A stretch of DNA of 64,000 bases, from contig JAAYEC010000035.1 of assembly GCA_012728915.1 (NCBI GenBank), forward strand, positions 1-64,000. Direction: 5' to 3'. This stretch comes from Deltaproteobacteria bacterium (GTDB lineage: Bacteria > Desulfobacterota > Syntrophia > Syntrophales > UBA2192). Shown in pieces: positions 1 to 9,382 of this stretch (position 1 is its first letter; every line of letters starts with the position of its first letter). The translations under genes and the position numbers were made by a program. The notes under the pieces are model-generated. The model ran no database searches. It saw only the letters and a program-made list of their open reading frames with translations, and had not been told where the DNA came from.

Positions 1-1688
<1,688 letters not shown>

Positions 1689-1900
1689 ATGTGTTGCGGG
1701 AGACAGGGATGGATCCCCGCCTTCGCGGGGATGACATCAAAGGGGGCAGGGGATGACGCTTTGAGAAAGGGGGAGGAAATCGAGAGGGATAGCGGGGATG
1801 AAATCTGGGGAAAGCGGGGACGTCGTACGGAGAGCGCGGGAATGTATTCGCGGGTGATGGGGGACTGAGAAAGCAGGCGGGCTGGATGTCAGCGGAAAGT
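1689..1900. other. Gene-free spacer beyond the CRISPR trailer, with REP-like hairpin
   Basis: I see no gene here. A perfect 8-bp hairpin lies at 1713-1732 (ATCCCCGC, loop CTTC, GCGGGGAT) and is followed by GAC. This looks like the short REP-like palindromes common in this bacterial group. The rest (about 1740-1865) is G-rich low-complexity sequence with loosely spaced GGGG runs. Confidence 0.6.
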
Positions 1901-2299
1901 TCAGGGGATGAGGCGGAAGCCCTGTTCCTTGAAATGGCCGTCAAAGGTGAATGACGATCCGATTCCGTGGCGCCGCATGATTTCGAAGCTGACGCAGTCA
2001 ACGAGGCTGAGCCGTCGTCTGGTCGCGACCAGGAGGGCAGCCATTCCCAGCTTGTGAAGCTCGCCCGTGACGTATTCCACGTGAAGGACGGGGACAATGG
2101 CCTCCTCGAAGGCCCGGACGGCCTCCATCCCGACACGGCTCTGCATGAGTGCGACGGTCTCCACGAGGACGTAGCTGCTCGTCACCGCCACGGCTCCGGC
2201 CTCCAGAATGTCCGTCCATGCGTTCCGCGCCCTGGCATGGTTGTCGTCGTCGCGATCCAAAAGAGCGTAAAATGCGGAGGTGTCGATGAAAACTCTCAT
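1901..2299 (-). CDS. vapC: VapC-family PIN-domain toxin ribonuclease
   Basis: A 132-residue PIN-domain protein covering the whole domain. The four acidic metal-binding positions of the family are visible: D6 (in FIDTSAF), E47 (VLVETVA), D101 (LVDCVSF) and D120 (FDGHF). VapC toxins are Mg-dependent RNases that stop translation, often by cutting tRNA or rRNA, and are held inactive by VapB. The ATG overlaps the stop codon of the upstream antitoxin by 4 bases (ATGA), so the two are translationally coupled. The residues look intact, so the toxin should be active; its RNA target cannot be read from the sequence. Confidence 0.9.
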   Translation of the reverse strand: MRVFIDTSAFYALLDRDDDNHARARNAWTDILEAGAVAVTSSYVLVETVALMQSRVGMEAVRAFEEAIVPVLHVEYVTGELHKLGMAALLVATRRRLSLVDCVSFEIMRRHGIGSSFTFDGHFKEQGFRLIP

Positions 2300-2544
2300 C
2301 TGTCGTATGCCTCCGCAAGGTAGTCATCATGGCGCTTCGAGACATCGCGCTTTCCGGATTTGAATTTTCCCATGACGTCTAGTGCCCGCTTTTTTTTCTC
2401 ATCGGCGGGCATCATGATGCCCGAGCGGATCACCCCGTCAACGGCGCGCCGTATGACCTCGGCCATGGATTCGCCCCGGGCGGCCGCGATTTCCTTCAGC
2501 GCCCGGGCCTGCTCTTCCGTCAGTTGAATCTGTGTCCTGACCAT
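2296..2544 (-). CDS. vapB: VapB-type ribbon-helix-helix antitoxin
   Basis: An 82-residue protein starting MVRTQIQLTEEQ, a typical ribbon-helix-helix N-terminus (beta strand RTQIQL, then two helices). A charged C-terminal tail (residues about 50-82) would wrap the toxin. An in-frame extension to 2745 exists, but the ATG at 2544 is preceded by CTGAGGTAACC, which contains a GAGG ribosome site. The palindrome at 2571-2583 also lies just upstream, so the longer version would be coded through the operator. The protein should repress its own operon together with VapC. Confidence 0.87.
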   Translation of the reverse strand: MVRTQIQLTEEQARALKEIAAARGESMAEVIRRAVDGVIRSGIMMPADEKKKRALDVMGKFKSGKRDVSKRHDDYLAEAYDR

Positions 2545-2570
2545 GGTTACCTCAGTGATTACGGTTACGA

Positions 2571-2603
2571 TGTAATGATTACATAATTTGAGAACTGCGT
2601 CAA
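2571..2603 (-). promoter_or_regulatory. vapBC promoter/operator
   Basis: A perfect odd palindrome TGTAATGATTACA (2571-2583) sits 27 bp upstream of the vapB start. A TTGACG -35 hexamer (reverse complement at 2598-2603) places the -10 region over the palindrome. Binding of VapB there would block RNA polymerase, the usual autoregulation. The GTAATC-like half-site recurs nearer the gene (around 2557-2568). Confidence 0.6.
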
Positions 2604-2660
2604 AGGTATTTTTGACCGGCTTGCTGCCTTCGCGCTTCAGAGTCACGCAAAGAGACGAGA

Positions 2661-2747
2661 ATGGATGCCCGCCTTGGCGGGCGGTCGCAATTGGCATCTT
2701 CGCATGGAAATCAGAGTCCGCGGAATCCTTCGCGGGAATGACCATCC
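2661..2747. repeat. REP-like palindromic repeats
   Basis: A hairpin GCCCGCC-TT-GGCGGGC (2667-2682) preceded by ATGGAT, and a second degenerate copy near 2719-2745 (CCGCGGAATCCTTCGCGGGA then ATGAC). Both share the ATGGAT...CTTCGCGGG...ATGAC layout of the hairpin at 1713-1732. Copies of one REP-like family therefore flank vapBC. Confidence 0.6.
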
Positions 2748-2828
2748 GGCAGAAGGCCTCCCGGTTTTTTCGTGATTAAACGCAGGCGTTTTGATAGATT
2801 ACTGCCGGAACACCTGCCGGGAGCCGCG

Positions 2829-3152
2829 ATGATGACGCTCGAGTACAAGGGACACATCGCCGAGATCCTGAAAGCCGCCAAGCGGATCGAAGGGACTGTG
2901 CGGGGGCTCTCCCGCGAGGATTTCCTGCGGGACCAGGCCCGGGTTGCCGCCGCGGGCGACGAGCTTGCCTCGATCGGGCGGGCCGTCCGGAATCTCCCCG
3001 GGAAAATCCGCCTGCGTTACCCGGCGATCGACTGGGACGCCTGGCCCGGCATGGCCGAGGCCTCCGGCGACGGACTCTGGGACGCGGTTGCGAGACGCGC
3101 GCCCGTCTTCGCGGAGCAGGTGAACCGGATCCTGTTCGACATCACGGATTGA
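2829..3152 (+). CDS. HepT-like (DUF86/HEPN-fold) protein lacking the catalytic motif
   Basis: A 107-residue all-helical protein. Its layout follows DUF86/HepT HEPN proteins: an N-terminal helix (HIAEILKAAKRIEGTVRGLS), then a FLRDQ...AVRNLP segment, a PAIDWDAWPGM segment, then WDAVARRAPVFAEQV. In active HepT toxins the segment after IPW...IGMRN carries the RX4-6H motif (RN...H). Here the equivalent stretch, residues 72-84, is shortened to PGMAEASGDGLWDAV with no R...H pair. I infer an inactive or repurposed HEPN scaffold. The start at 2829 follows GGGAG at 2818; an upstream in-frame start at 2772 is less likely. No nucleotidyltransferase (MNT) partner is adjacent. Confidence 0.6.
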   Translation: MMTLEYKGHIAEILKAAKRIEGTVRGLSREDFLRDQARVAAAGDELASIGRAVRNLPGKIRLRYPAIDWDAWPGMAEASGDGLWDAVARRAPVFAEQVNRILFDITD

Positions 3153-3163
3153 AAGGAAAGCGA

Positions 3164-3730
3164 ATGAAGCCGGCCGTCGTGATCGTGGACATGCTCAGGG
3201 ACACCCTCGAAGGGGCCCACCCCATGCCCATCAAGGAACTGGGCCGCGAGATCGTGCCCGCCGTCAACCGCCTGACGGAATTTGCGCGGCAACGTTCCAT
3301 CCCCGTGATCTTCTCCATGGACAGCTTCCTCCCCGGCGATTTCATCTTCGAGGGCAGGATGAAGAGCCACTCGCTCCGGGGGACCCGGGGGGCAGAGGTG
3401 ACGGAGCTGCTCACGCAGGCCGGGACGGACCACTACTCGCCCAAGCGCCGCTTCAGCGCCTTCTACAAGACGGACTTGGATCAGACGCTGCGGCTCCACG
3501 GGGCCGACACGGTCGCCCTCTGCGGGATCGCGACGCACTGGTGCGTGCTGTCGTCGGCATTCGACGCCCTCTCGAACGACTTCCGCGTCGTCATCCTCGA
3601 GGACTGCTGCGCGAGCTTCAGCCGCGAGATGCACGAAAACTGCCTCGCGATCTACCGCAAGAACCCCCTGTACCCGCTGCTGCGCGTGATGACGCTCGAT
3701 GCGTTCCTGGCCGAACTGGAGGGGACATGA
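3164..3730 (+). CDS. Isochorismatase-family cysteine hydrolase
   Basis: A 188-residue protein of the nicotinamidase/isochorismatase fold. The D-K-C triad is visible: D9 in VIVDML, K94 in SPKRRFSAF and C127 in GIATHWCVLS, where the family's cis-peptide and catalytic cysteine lie. The substrate could be nicotinamide, an isochorismate-like ether or an amide such as N-carbamoyl compounds; nothing here decides. ATG at 3164 follows AAAGGAAAG. An in-frame TTG at 3149 overlapping the preceding stop is possible. The downstream gene overlaps the stop by 4 bases, so these are one transcription unit. Confidence 0.85.
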   Translation: MKPAVVIVDMLRDTLEGAHPMPIKELGREIVPAVNRLTEFARQRSIPVIFSMDSFLPGDFIFEGRMKSHSLRGTRGAEVTELLTQAGTDHYSPKRRFSAFYKTDLDQTLRLHGADTVALCGIATHWCVLSSAFDALSNDFRVVILEDCCASFSREMHENCLAIYRKNPLYPLLRVMTLDAFLAELEGT

Positions 3731-4104
3731 GGAGGCTCAGCTCCCGGGAGTTCGACCGGGCCGTCCAGCGGGCGATCCTCCGCATCCCGCCGCCGATCCG
3801 CAAGCACCTGGACAACCTGGTCATCTCCGTCCAGAAGCGCCCGCCGCCGGAGCTGCTGGAGGAGATGGGCCTGCCGCCCGACGAGCCGCTCCTGGGCGTC
3901 TACACGGGAGCCTCCCTGATGGAGCGCTCCCACTTCGACATGCTGCAGTACCCGGACACGATCCAGATCTTCCAGGAACCCCTCGAGGAGATGTGCGAAA
4001 CGCTGGACGAACTGGAGGAGGAGATCGAGATCACCGTGGTGCACGAGGTGGCCCACTTCATCGGGATGACCGAGGAGGAGCTCTACGAGCTGGGCTATGA
4101 GTGA
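3727..4104 (+). CDS. Zincin-like metallopeptidase (Zincin_1 family)
   Basis: A 125-residue protein ending in the zinc-binding HEXXH helix (H106-E107-V-A-H110, in VVHEVAHFIGM) followed by TEEELYELGY. This is the arrangement of the small Zincin_1 (PF06262) metallopeptidases. The motif is intact, so zinc binding is likely; the substrate is unknown for the family. The ATG lies in an ATGA overlap with the isochorismatase-like gene, giving translational coupling. No signal peptide, so cytoplasmic. Confidence 0.82.
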   Translation: MRRLSSREFDRAVQRAILRIPPPIRKHLDNLVISVQKRPPPELLEEMGLPPDEPLLGVYTGASLMERSHFDMLQYPDTIQIFQEPLEEMCETLDELEEEIEITVVHEVAHFIGMTEEELYELGYE

Positions 4105-4208
4105 GAAAGAGTCCCGGGGCCGGAAGCCCCGTACGGATGGATCAGGCAGAAGGCTGACAGTGGGGTGGAAACCCCCGGGGACGGCACGGCTGTCTGGAGA
4201 CAGGTGAC

Positions 4209-5186
4209 ATGTACGACACGCTCAGGAACGTGGCGCTTGCGGCGAGCGCCGTCATCCTCTTCTTCTTCGTTCTCTTCGTCGTCAACCAGACGGCGCAGGT
4301 GGTGGGGCTTGCCGACCGTGTGAGCCCTGCCTTCGGGACGGCGGTGCTGTGGTTTCTCGTCGGTCTCTATGCCGCGCTGATCCTCGCCGCCTCGGTCTTT
4401 TTCCTGCGGCTTCCCAAACCGCTCGTGCCGCCCGAAACGGAGATGGAGCCGGAATTTTCCCGCTACCTCGACGCCCTGCGGACGCGGCTGGCCGCAAACC
4501 CGCGGCTCAAGGGCTTCGATCTGTCGGACCGCGCCGGGATCGAGAGCGCCCTGGCCTCGCTCGGCCGGGAGTGCGACGTCATCATCCGGGACAGCGCGGC
4601 CGCCGTCTTTGTGAGCACGGCCATCTCCCAGAGCGGGCGGCTCGACACGGTCTTCGTGCTCACGGCCCACGTCCGCATGGTGTGGCGCATCGCCTCGATC
4701 TACAACCAGCGACCGGCGCTCCGGGAGCTCGTCCGCCTCTACGCCAACGTTGCCGCCACGGCCCTCGTGGCGGGTGAGCTGGACGAGGCGGAGATCAGCG
4801 AGCAGATCGAGCCGATCCTCTCGTCGGCCCTCGGCGCCGTGAGCCTCTCCGTGCCGGGCATGCAGGCCGCGGCCTCCATCGTGGTCACCTCGATCCTCAC
4901 GGGGGCCGCCAACGCCTTCCTCACCCTGCGCGTGGGGATCATCGCCAGAAGGTGGTGCGGCAGCCTCGTCGTCGACGAGCGCCGCGCGCTGCGCCGCACG
5001 GCCACGGCCGAGGCGGCCAGGCTCCTGGGCTCGATCGTCAAGAGCGGGACGGCGCGGATCTCCCGGGGCCTGTGGGATGCCTCGAAGGACAAGGTGGGCG
5101 GCGCCTTTTCGGGGCTCACAGGTGTTGCCCGCGACATCAAGGACTCCATCCTTGCGCTGCTCAAGATCAAGAAGGGCGAAGAGTGA
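4209..5186 (+). CDS. DUF697-type (YcjF-like) membrane protein
   Basis: A 325-residue protein with two N-terminal transmembrane segments (about residues 7-27 and 43-67). A soluble region follows, then a long helical, Ala/Ser/Val-rich segment (GAVSLSVPGMQAAASIVVTSILTGAANAFLTLRVG) of the DUF697 type. Such proteins are inner-membrane and often lie near GTPases; the function is unknown. ATG follows GGAGACAGGTGAC. It sits 104 bp after the zincin gene and 13 bp before the transporter, probably one operon. Confidence 0.7.
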   Translation: MYDTLRNVALAASAVILFFFVLFVVNQTAQVVGLADRVSPAFGTAVLWFLVGLYAALILAASVFFLRLPKPLVPPETEMEPEFSRYLDALRTRLAANPRLKGFDLSDRAGIESALASLGRECDVIIRDSAAAVFVSTAISQSGRLDTVFVLTAHVRMVWRIASIYNQRPALRELVRLYANVAATALVAGELDEAEISEQIEPILSSALGAVSLSVPGMQAAASIVVTSILTGAANAFLTLRVGIIARRWCGSLVVDERRALRRTATAEAARLLGSIVKSGTARISRGLWDASKDKVGGAFSGLTGVARDIKDSILALLKIKKGEE

Positions 5187-5199
5187 GGCCGGTCGCGGA

Positions 5200-6120
5200 A
5201 TGATGCCGAGAAAGGGGAATCCCGCCGCCGGCCCGATCGCGGCCCTCGCCTTCATCTCCCTGGTCTGGGGCTACAACTGGGTCGTCATGAAGGAGTCGCT
5301 GCGTTACGCGGGGCCCTTCGACTTCAACGCCCTGCGGATGGCGCTCGGAAGCGTCTTCCTCTTCGCCTTCATGGCCTGGAAGCGCGAACCCCTGCGGCCG
5401 CCCTATCCCGTCTGGACGGCCCTCATCGGGCTCACCCAGACCTCCCTCGGAACGGGCCTGATCGTGTGGGCCCTCGTCACCGGGGGGGCCGGGAAGACCT
5501 CGATCCTCGTCTACACCATGCCGTTCTGGATCCTGCTGCTCGCCTGGCTCGTCCTGGACGAGAAGGTGCGGGGCGCCCTGTGGCTCCCCATTGCGATGGC
5601 CTTCTGCGGGCTGGTCTGCATCCTCGAACCCTGGGCCCTCGGGGGCACGGCCCAGAGCAAGATGCTCGCCGTGATTTCCGGGGTGTGCTGGGCGGCCGGC
5701 GCCGTGATCCTGAAGCTCCTGGGCCGGCGCTACCTCAAGCTCGACCTGATCCGCATCACGACCTGGCAGCTCATCTTCGGGACCATGCCGCTGATCCCCG
5801 TCGCCTTCCTGGCACCCTCGCCGCCCATCGACTGGTCGCCCTACTTCATCGGCTCGATCGCCTACAACTCCGTGCTCGTCTGCGGGGTGGCCTTTCTGAT
5901 GTGGACCTACGTCATCGACCGCCTGCCGGCGGGGCTGGCCGGCCTCGGGACCCTTGCCGTACCCGTTGTGGGCATGACGGGCTCGCGCCTGCAGCTCGGC
6001 GAGCCGATCGGCTACTGGGAGGGGTGGGGCATCGCGCTCGTCGTGGCGGCCCTGGCGCTGCTGTCGCTCATGCGGCTGCGCGAGCGCCGCAGGGCGGACA
6101 TGGTCCCCGCGCAGGAGTGA
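5200..6120 (+). CDS. EamA-family (DMT superfamily) transporter
   Basis: A 306-residue membrane protein with about ten hydrophobic segments in two EamA repeats. The first begins FISLVWGYNWVVMKESL and the second around ISGVCWAAGAVILKLLGRRY. The WG-N-W motif near the first helix and the RRYLKLD loop are typical of drug/metabolite exporters such as RhaT/YedA-like proteins. The substrate cannot be predicted. The start is the first of two adjacent ATGs (5200 and 5203), with GAGG at 5185. Confidence 0.85.
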   Translation: MMPRKGNPAAGPIAALAFISLVWGYNWVVMKESLRYAGPFDFNALRMALGSVFLFAFMAWKREPLRPPYPVWTALIGLTQTSLGTGLIVWALVTGGAGKTSILVYTMPFWILLLAWLVLDEKVRGALWLPIAMAFCGLVCILEPWALGGTAQSKMLAVISGVCWAAGAVILKLLGRRYLKLDLIRITTWQLIFGTMPLIPVAFLAPSPPIDWSPYFIGSIAYNSVLVCGVAFLMWTYVIDRLPAGLAGLGTLAVPVVGMTGSRLQLGEPIGYWEGWGIALVVAALALLSLMRLRERRRADMVPAQE

Positions 6121-6200
6121 CCGGGGGAGCCGCCGGGCGGGAAGAAAGGGCGCGGTCGGGAAGAGCGGGGCGGGGACGGCGGGGCTTGATCTCTGACCGG

Positions 6201-7265
6201 TCACCCGCCGGCGGAAACCGGGGCGAGGCGGGGGTCGAACCAGGCGAGGACCGTGCCGTTTTTCTCCCTCGCGTAGGCGTGGTAGAGGTCGGGGACGACT
6301 TCGAGGGTCACCTCGGCGCCCGCCGCCGCGAGTTCCTTTCGTCCCATCACCGCCCGCCAGGCGGGGAACATCCAGTCCTTCGCCCCGTGCACCCAGAAAA
6401 TGCGGCGGCCTTTCGCGCAGGCCAGGCTGAAAGGGGCCAGGATGCCAGAAAACACGGCAAAGTGCGTGAAGGAGGTCTCTGCGTCGAGGGCGCGCTTGAG
6501 GACGTAGGTGGCCCCGTCGGAGAGCCCCGTCAGCAGGATGCGGCTGCGGTCGATGGCCCACCGGCCGGTCGCGTGATCGAGAACCTTCTGCAGCAGCGCC
6601 GCATCGGCGTCGCGCCCCGTGATCGACCACGTGATGTTCAGGGATGCGGGGCAGGCCAGGGCGAAGCGCCTGCAGCGCGCCTCCCGCAGCCAGCTCCAGA
6701 GGAAATCCCTCCCGTGGCCGAAGCCCCCGTGCAGGGCGACGACGAGGGGGAGAGGCTCCGACCCGCCCTGGTGGCGGGGGATGTAAAACGATACGCCGCC
6801 CCGGGCGTAGGGGTCGGTGTCGAGGCCGTCGTGAAAAAGGTTCTCGGCCGGGTTCTCCTCCGGGTCGAACCGGGGGCCGGCGGCGCCGTTCCGGACGTCG
6901 GGTTCGAGGAAAAACCGGTTGACGGCCGGCAGGAGCGGGCAGAGCGGCAGGAGCATTTCCTGGACGCGGTGCATCCGCCGGCCGGCCTTCCGGACATTGA
7001 CGAGGGCCTGCTCGAGCCACTCGGTCTCCGTCGTCGCCGCCAGGGCATCGGCGCACATCGCCGAGGCCTCGAGGAGCGTCCGCCGGGCATCCTCCGTTCC
7101 CGGCGCGGCCGGGGCGGCCTCGAGGCCGCTCCGCGCCTTCGCCAGGGCGTCCGCAAACGGCGCGAATTGCGCGCGCAGTTTCGGCACGATGCCCGGGTAG
7201 TAGTGCCGCTGGGCGGACTCGAAGGCCTCCAGCGCCGCGGCGAGCCGCTCCGAGAGCGTTTCCAT
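6201..7265 (-). CDS. Alpha/beta hydrolase (esterase/PHB-depolymerase-like)
   Basis: A 354-residue protein with a helical N-terminal half (about 1-160) and a C-terminal alpha/beta-hydrolase domain. The oxyanion HGG motif (VVALHGGFGHGRDF) is near residue 180, the nucleophile S249 in GLSDGA, the acid D297 in HGAKDWMFP and H329 in DLYHAYA. The order fits carboxylesterase/phospholipase-type hydrolases. No signal peptide. A TTG at 7289 would add eight residues. The gene is convergent with the EamA gene and is the last in a minus-strand run with the lipoprotein and small ORF upstream. The substrate is unknown. Confidence 0.8.
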   Translation of the reverse strand: METLSERLAAALEAFESAQRHYYPGIVPKLRAQFAPFADALAKARSGLEAAPAAPGTEDARRTLLEASAMCADALAATTETEWLEQALVNVRKAGRRMHRVQEMLLPLCPLLPAVNRFFLEPDVRNGAAGPRFDPEENPAENLFHDGLDTDPYARGGVSFYIPRHQGGSEPLPLVVALHGGFGHGRDFLWSWLREARCRRFALACPASLNITWSITGRDADAALLQKVLDHATGRWAIDRSRILLTGLSDGATYVLKRALDAETSFTHFAVFSGILAPFSLACAKGRRIFWVHGAKDWMFPAWRAVMGRKELAAAGAEVTLEVVPDLYHAYAREKNGTVLAWFDPRLAPVSAGG

Positions 7266-7369
7266 GCTTTCCCGGGAAACGATCGTCAACGCTTCCGTCT
7301 CCTTTTTTCTGCGGGCCGCACGCCCTGTCCCCGGGATCCGCGTGTCGCGCGAGGCCGGCCTTCGGCCGG

Positions 7370-9067
7370 TTACCGGTCGATCGTGGTCTCCGAGACGTCG
7401 AGATGCGCGGCGATCTCGATGCGCTGCGGCGCAGCCTCGGGATCGACGACGCCCGAGCGCGGCGCAAAGAAAAAGACCTGGACGATCCTCAGATCCGCCT
7501 GCTCCTCGCCGTCCCCGTGTTCCCGGTATCCCCAGAGCCAGCCGTCGAGGCGGTACTTCTCCGGCCGGGCCAGGTGCTGTTCCGCCTCCCGGTGCGCCGT
7601 GTCGAAGGGTTTGATCCGGGCGATCTTTCTGACCCCCGCGATCTCGCGCCAGGTCTTGGCGACCCGCGCGATCGATCCGTCATTGTTCATCACGATCCGG
7701 ATCTGCCCGCCGTCGCCGAGCACGGGGATGCTGTGCCCGTCCAGGTCGATCCGGCGCCGGTACTGGAGGATCACGCTCTTCTGGCGCCGGGCGACCTCGT
7801 AGATCCTGTTGACGACGGGAACCGATTCGAGAACCATGCGGATGCCCGCGGGCGCGGCGTTCGTCTCGGCAAGGCCCATCTCCCGGAGGAACAGGTCGGC
7901 GCGCTCGAGGTACTCCTCCTCCGCCAGGGGCCGGTCGCCTGCATCGAATTGAGACCGGCCGATCATCCGCACGGCCCCGCTTCCCGGGTAGACCCGCACC
8001 GCAAAGCCCGTTGTCCCCTCCAGGTCCCGCGAGTAGAGGGCGCCGTCGCGCGGTTCGTAGGAGAGGGCCCTGAGCGCCGGCGGAATCGGCATGGGCCTGA
8101 GGGTGTAGATGGGGGCCCACTGGGGGATTCCCGCCTCGCAGGGGCTGTCGGCTGTCCGTTTCGTGCGGAAGGCGACGGGGTACTGGGCGTGGTAGTGGGA
8201 GGCCGCATGGGGGCCGGCTGACAGGACGAATGCCTCGTCGAGAAGGGCTGTCCGTTCCACGTCCGGTCCGCCCCGCGTGATGCAGAGGGGCACGGTCCCC
8301 TCGCGTCCCTGGCGGAACCCCTCGATGAAGGCATCCGCCACGCCGTAGCCGCCCGCGGCCCGGTTGTAGAGGTCCCAGACCCTGCGGACATCGCCGGGGC
8401 CGCAGTACGCGGTTGTCGAGAACCCGCACACCATCCGGAGGCCCGGGCCGAGAAGCGTTCCCCAGCGCTCGTAGGCGTTCCGCATGAGCACCGTGTCCTG
8501 TGTGCCGTCGAAGCTATCGGGACAGCCGAACGCCGGGGCGGGCGCCGGGCATTCCCTGGGCCCGTGGGCCAGGACGTGCGAGGCGCATTGCCAGAAGTAC
8601 CGCAGGCCGTCCCCGGTCCCCGTGCCGTTGCCGAGGAGCATTTTCCGCGGGTCCACCGTGTGGGTCTCCGATGCGCTCTGGGGACACTTCAGGGGGTCTT
8701 TCCCGTTTGGCATGGCGAGCCACGTGTCCGGCGTTCCGCAGGTGGCGCTGAAGAAAAGGTGCGCCGTATCGACGCCGTTGTAGCGGTCCGTGTCCCTGCC
8801 CGCAGGATCGACCGCCGTGTCGTGGAAAAACGGCTCGGCGTAGCACAGCCCCTCGTGCATCGGGCTTTTCGCCTTCGCGGGGAAGGGGGCGCCGGCCAGG
8901 AATTCCGCGGCCGTCTCCCGGGGGCCGCCGGGCGCGCCGGGGGCCGTCCGGACGGTGAACTCCGGGGGGCCGGGAAGGGCCGACGTCTGCAGGGGATGGC
9001 AGGCGACGAGGGCCGAGGCCCCCAGGACGGCCATCGCCCCGAGGGCGCATCGGGTGATCGTCTGCAT
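7370..9067 (-). CDS. Predicted secreted lipoprotein of unknown function
   Basis: A 565-residue protein with a signal peptide and a lipobox-like ALVAC at residues 19-23, so it is probably anchored to a membrane on the outside. The mature part has many cysteines in pairs (CGTPDTW, KCPQS, WQCASH, ECPAPAP, FGCPD, VCGF, YCGPG), suggesting disulfides and an extracytoplasmic location. I do not recognise the family with confidence. The C-terminal third (YRRRIDLDGHSIPVLGDGG...) resembles a beta-rich peptidase-propeptide-like domain. It lies 33 bp downstream of the 57-residue gene at 9100-9273. No clear ribosome site precedes the ATG. Confidence 0.7.
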   Translation of the reverse strand: MQTITRCALGAMAVLGASALVACHPLQTSALPGPPEFTVRTAPGAPGGPRETAAEFLAGAPFPAKAKSPMHEGLCYAEPFFHDTAVDPAGRDTDRYNGVDTAHLFFSATCGTPDTWLAMPNGKDPLKCPQSASETHTVDPRKMLLGNGTGTGDGLRYFWQCASHVLAHGPRECPAPAPAFGCPDSFDGTQDTVLMRNAYERWGTLLGPGLRMVCGFSTTAYCGPGDVRRVWDLYNRAAGGYGVADAFIEGFRQGREGTVPLCITRGGPDVERTALLDEAFVLSAGPHAASHYHAQYPVAFRTKRTADSPCEAGIPQWAPIYTLRPMPIPPALRALSYEPRDGALYSRDLEGTTGFAVRVYPGSGAVRMIGRSQFDAGDRPLAEEEYLERADLFLREMGLAETNAAPAGIRMVLESVPVVNRIYEVARRQKSVILQYRRRIDLDGHSIPVLGDGGQIRIVMNNDGSIARVAKTWREIAGVRKIARIKPFDTAHREAEQHLARPEKYRLDGWLWGYREHGDGEEQADLRIVQVFFFAPRSGVVDPEAAPQRIEIAAHLDVSETTIDR

Positions 9068-9099
9068 GGGGTGTCGAACGGGTCCGGCCTGCCTGCCGT

Positions 9100-9273
9100 C
9101 TATTTTTTTTCGATGGTCTTCGACTTGATCTTCTTGATCTCTTCCAGGATCTCCGCCTTCCTGACGATGCCCTTTCTGTCCAGGAGGTTCACGAGGGCCT
9201 CCGAAAGCACCACCTCGTAGACCATCATCTCCTTGATGTCCTCGAACTGCTCCGGGTCCAGCTGTTTCGTCAT
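9100..9273 (-). CDS. Small conserved-looking hypothetical protein (57 aa)
   Basis: A short reading frame starting MTKQLDPEQFEDIKEMM and ending IKKIKSKTIEKK. The ATG at 9273 has a good ribosome site (CTGGAGATTCCC). The protein is highly charged and predicted helical (VVLSEALVNLLDRKGIVRKAEI), with no membrane segment or cysteines. Codon use and the ribosome site support a real gene. It lies between the DUF1846 gene and the lipoprotein on the same strand. The function is unknown. Confidence 0.6.
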   Translation of the reverse strand: MTKQLDPEQFEDIKEMMVYEVVLSEALVNLLDRKGIVRKAEILEEIKKIKSKTIEKK

Positions 9274-9382
9274 GGGAATCTCCAGTGTCTCTCCGGTCTG
9301 TCTTGTCTGGCGGGGCTGTATGGTCCAGGCCCCCTTGCTCTTCCCCGGCTGCCCGCAGCCTACACCGGAGCCGCCTGCGATT

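Noticed and set aside
1740-1865. G-rich stretch after the CRISPR array considered as another octamer-phased element
   Set aside because: GGGG runs are irregularly spaced and there is no C-rich arm or flanking co-directional gene.
4105-4208. Hairpin-rich leader before the DUF697 gene considered as a riboswitch
   Set aside because: Too short and lacks any conserved riboswitch core I can recognise; only a small GGGG...CCCC hairpin.
5167-7802. Very long open frames (over 700 codons) on both strands across the EamA and hydrolase genes
   Set aside because: High GC opens shadow frames; the translations are Arg/Pro/Gly-rich and unlike proteins, while the other frames give clear EamA and alpha/beta hydrolase proteins.
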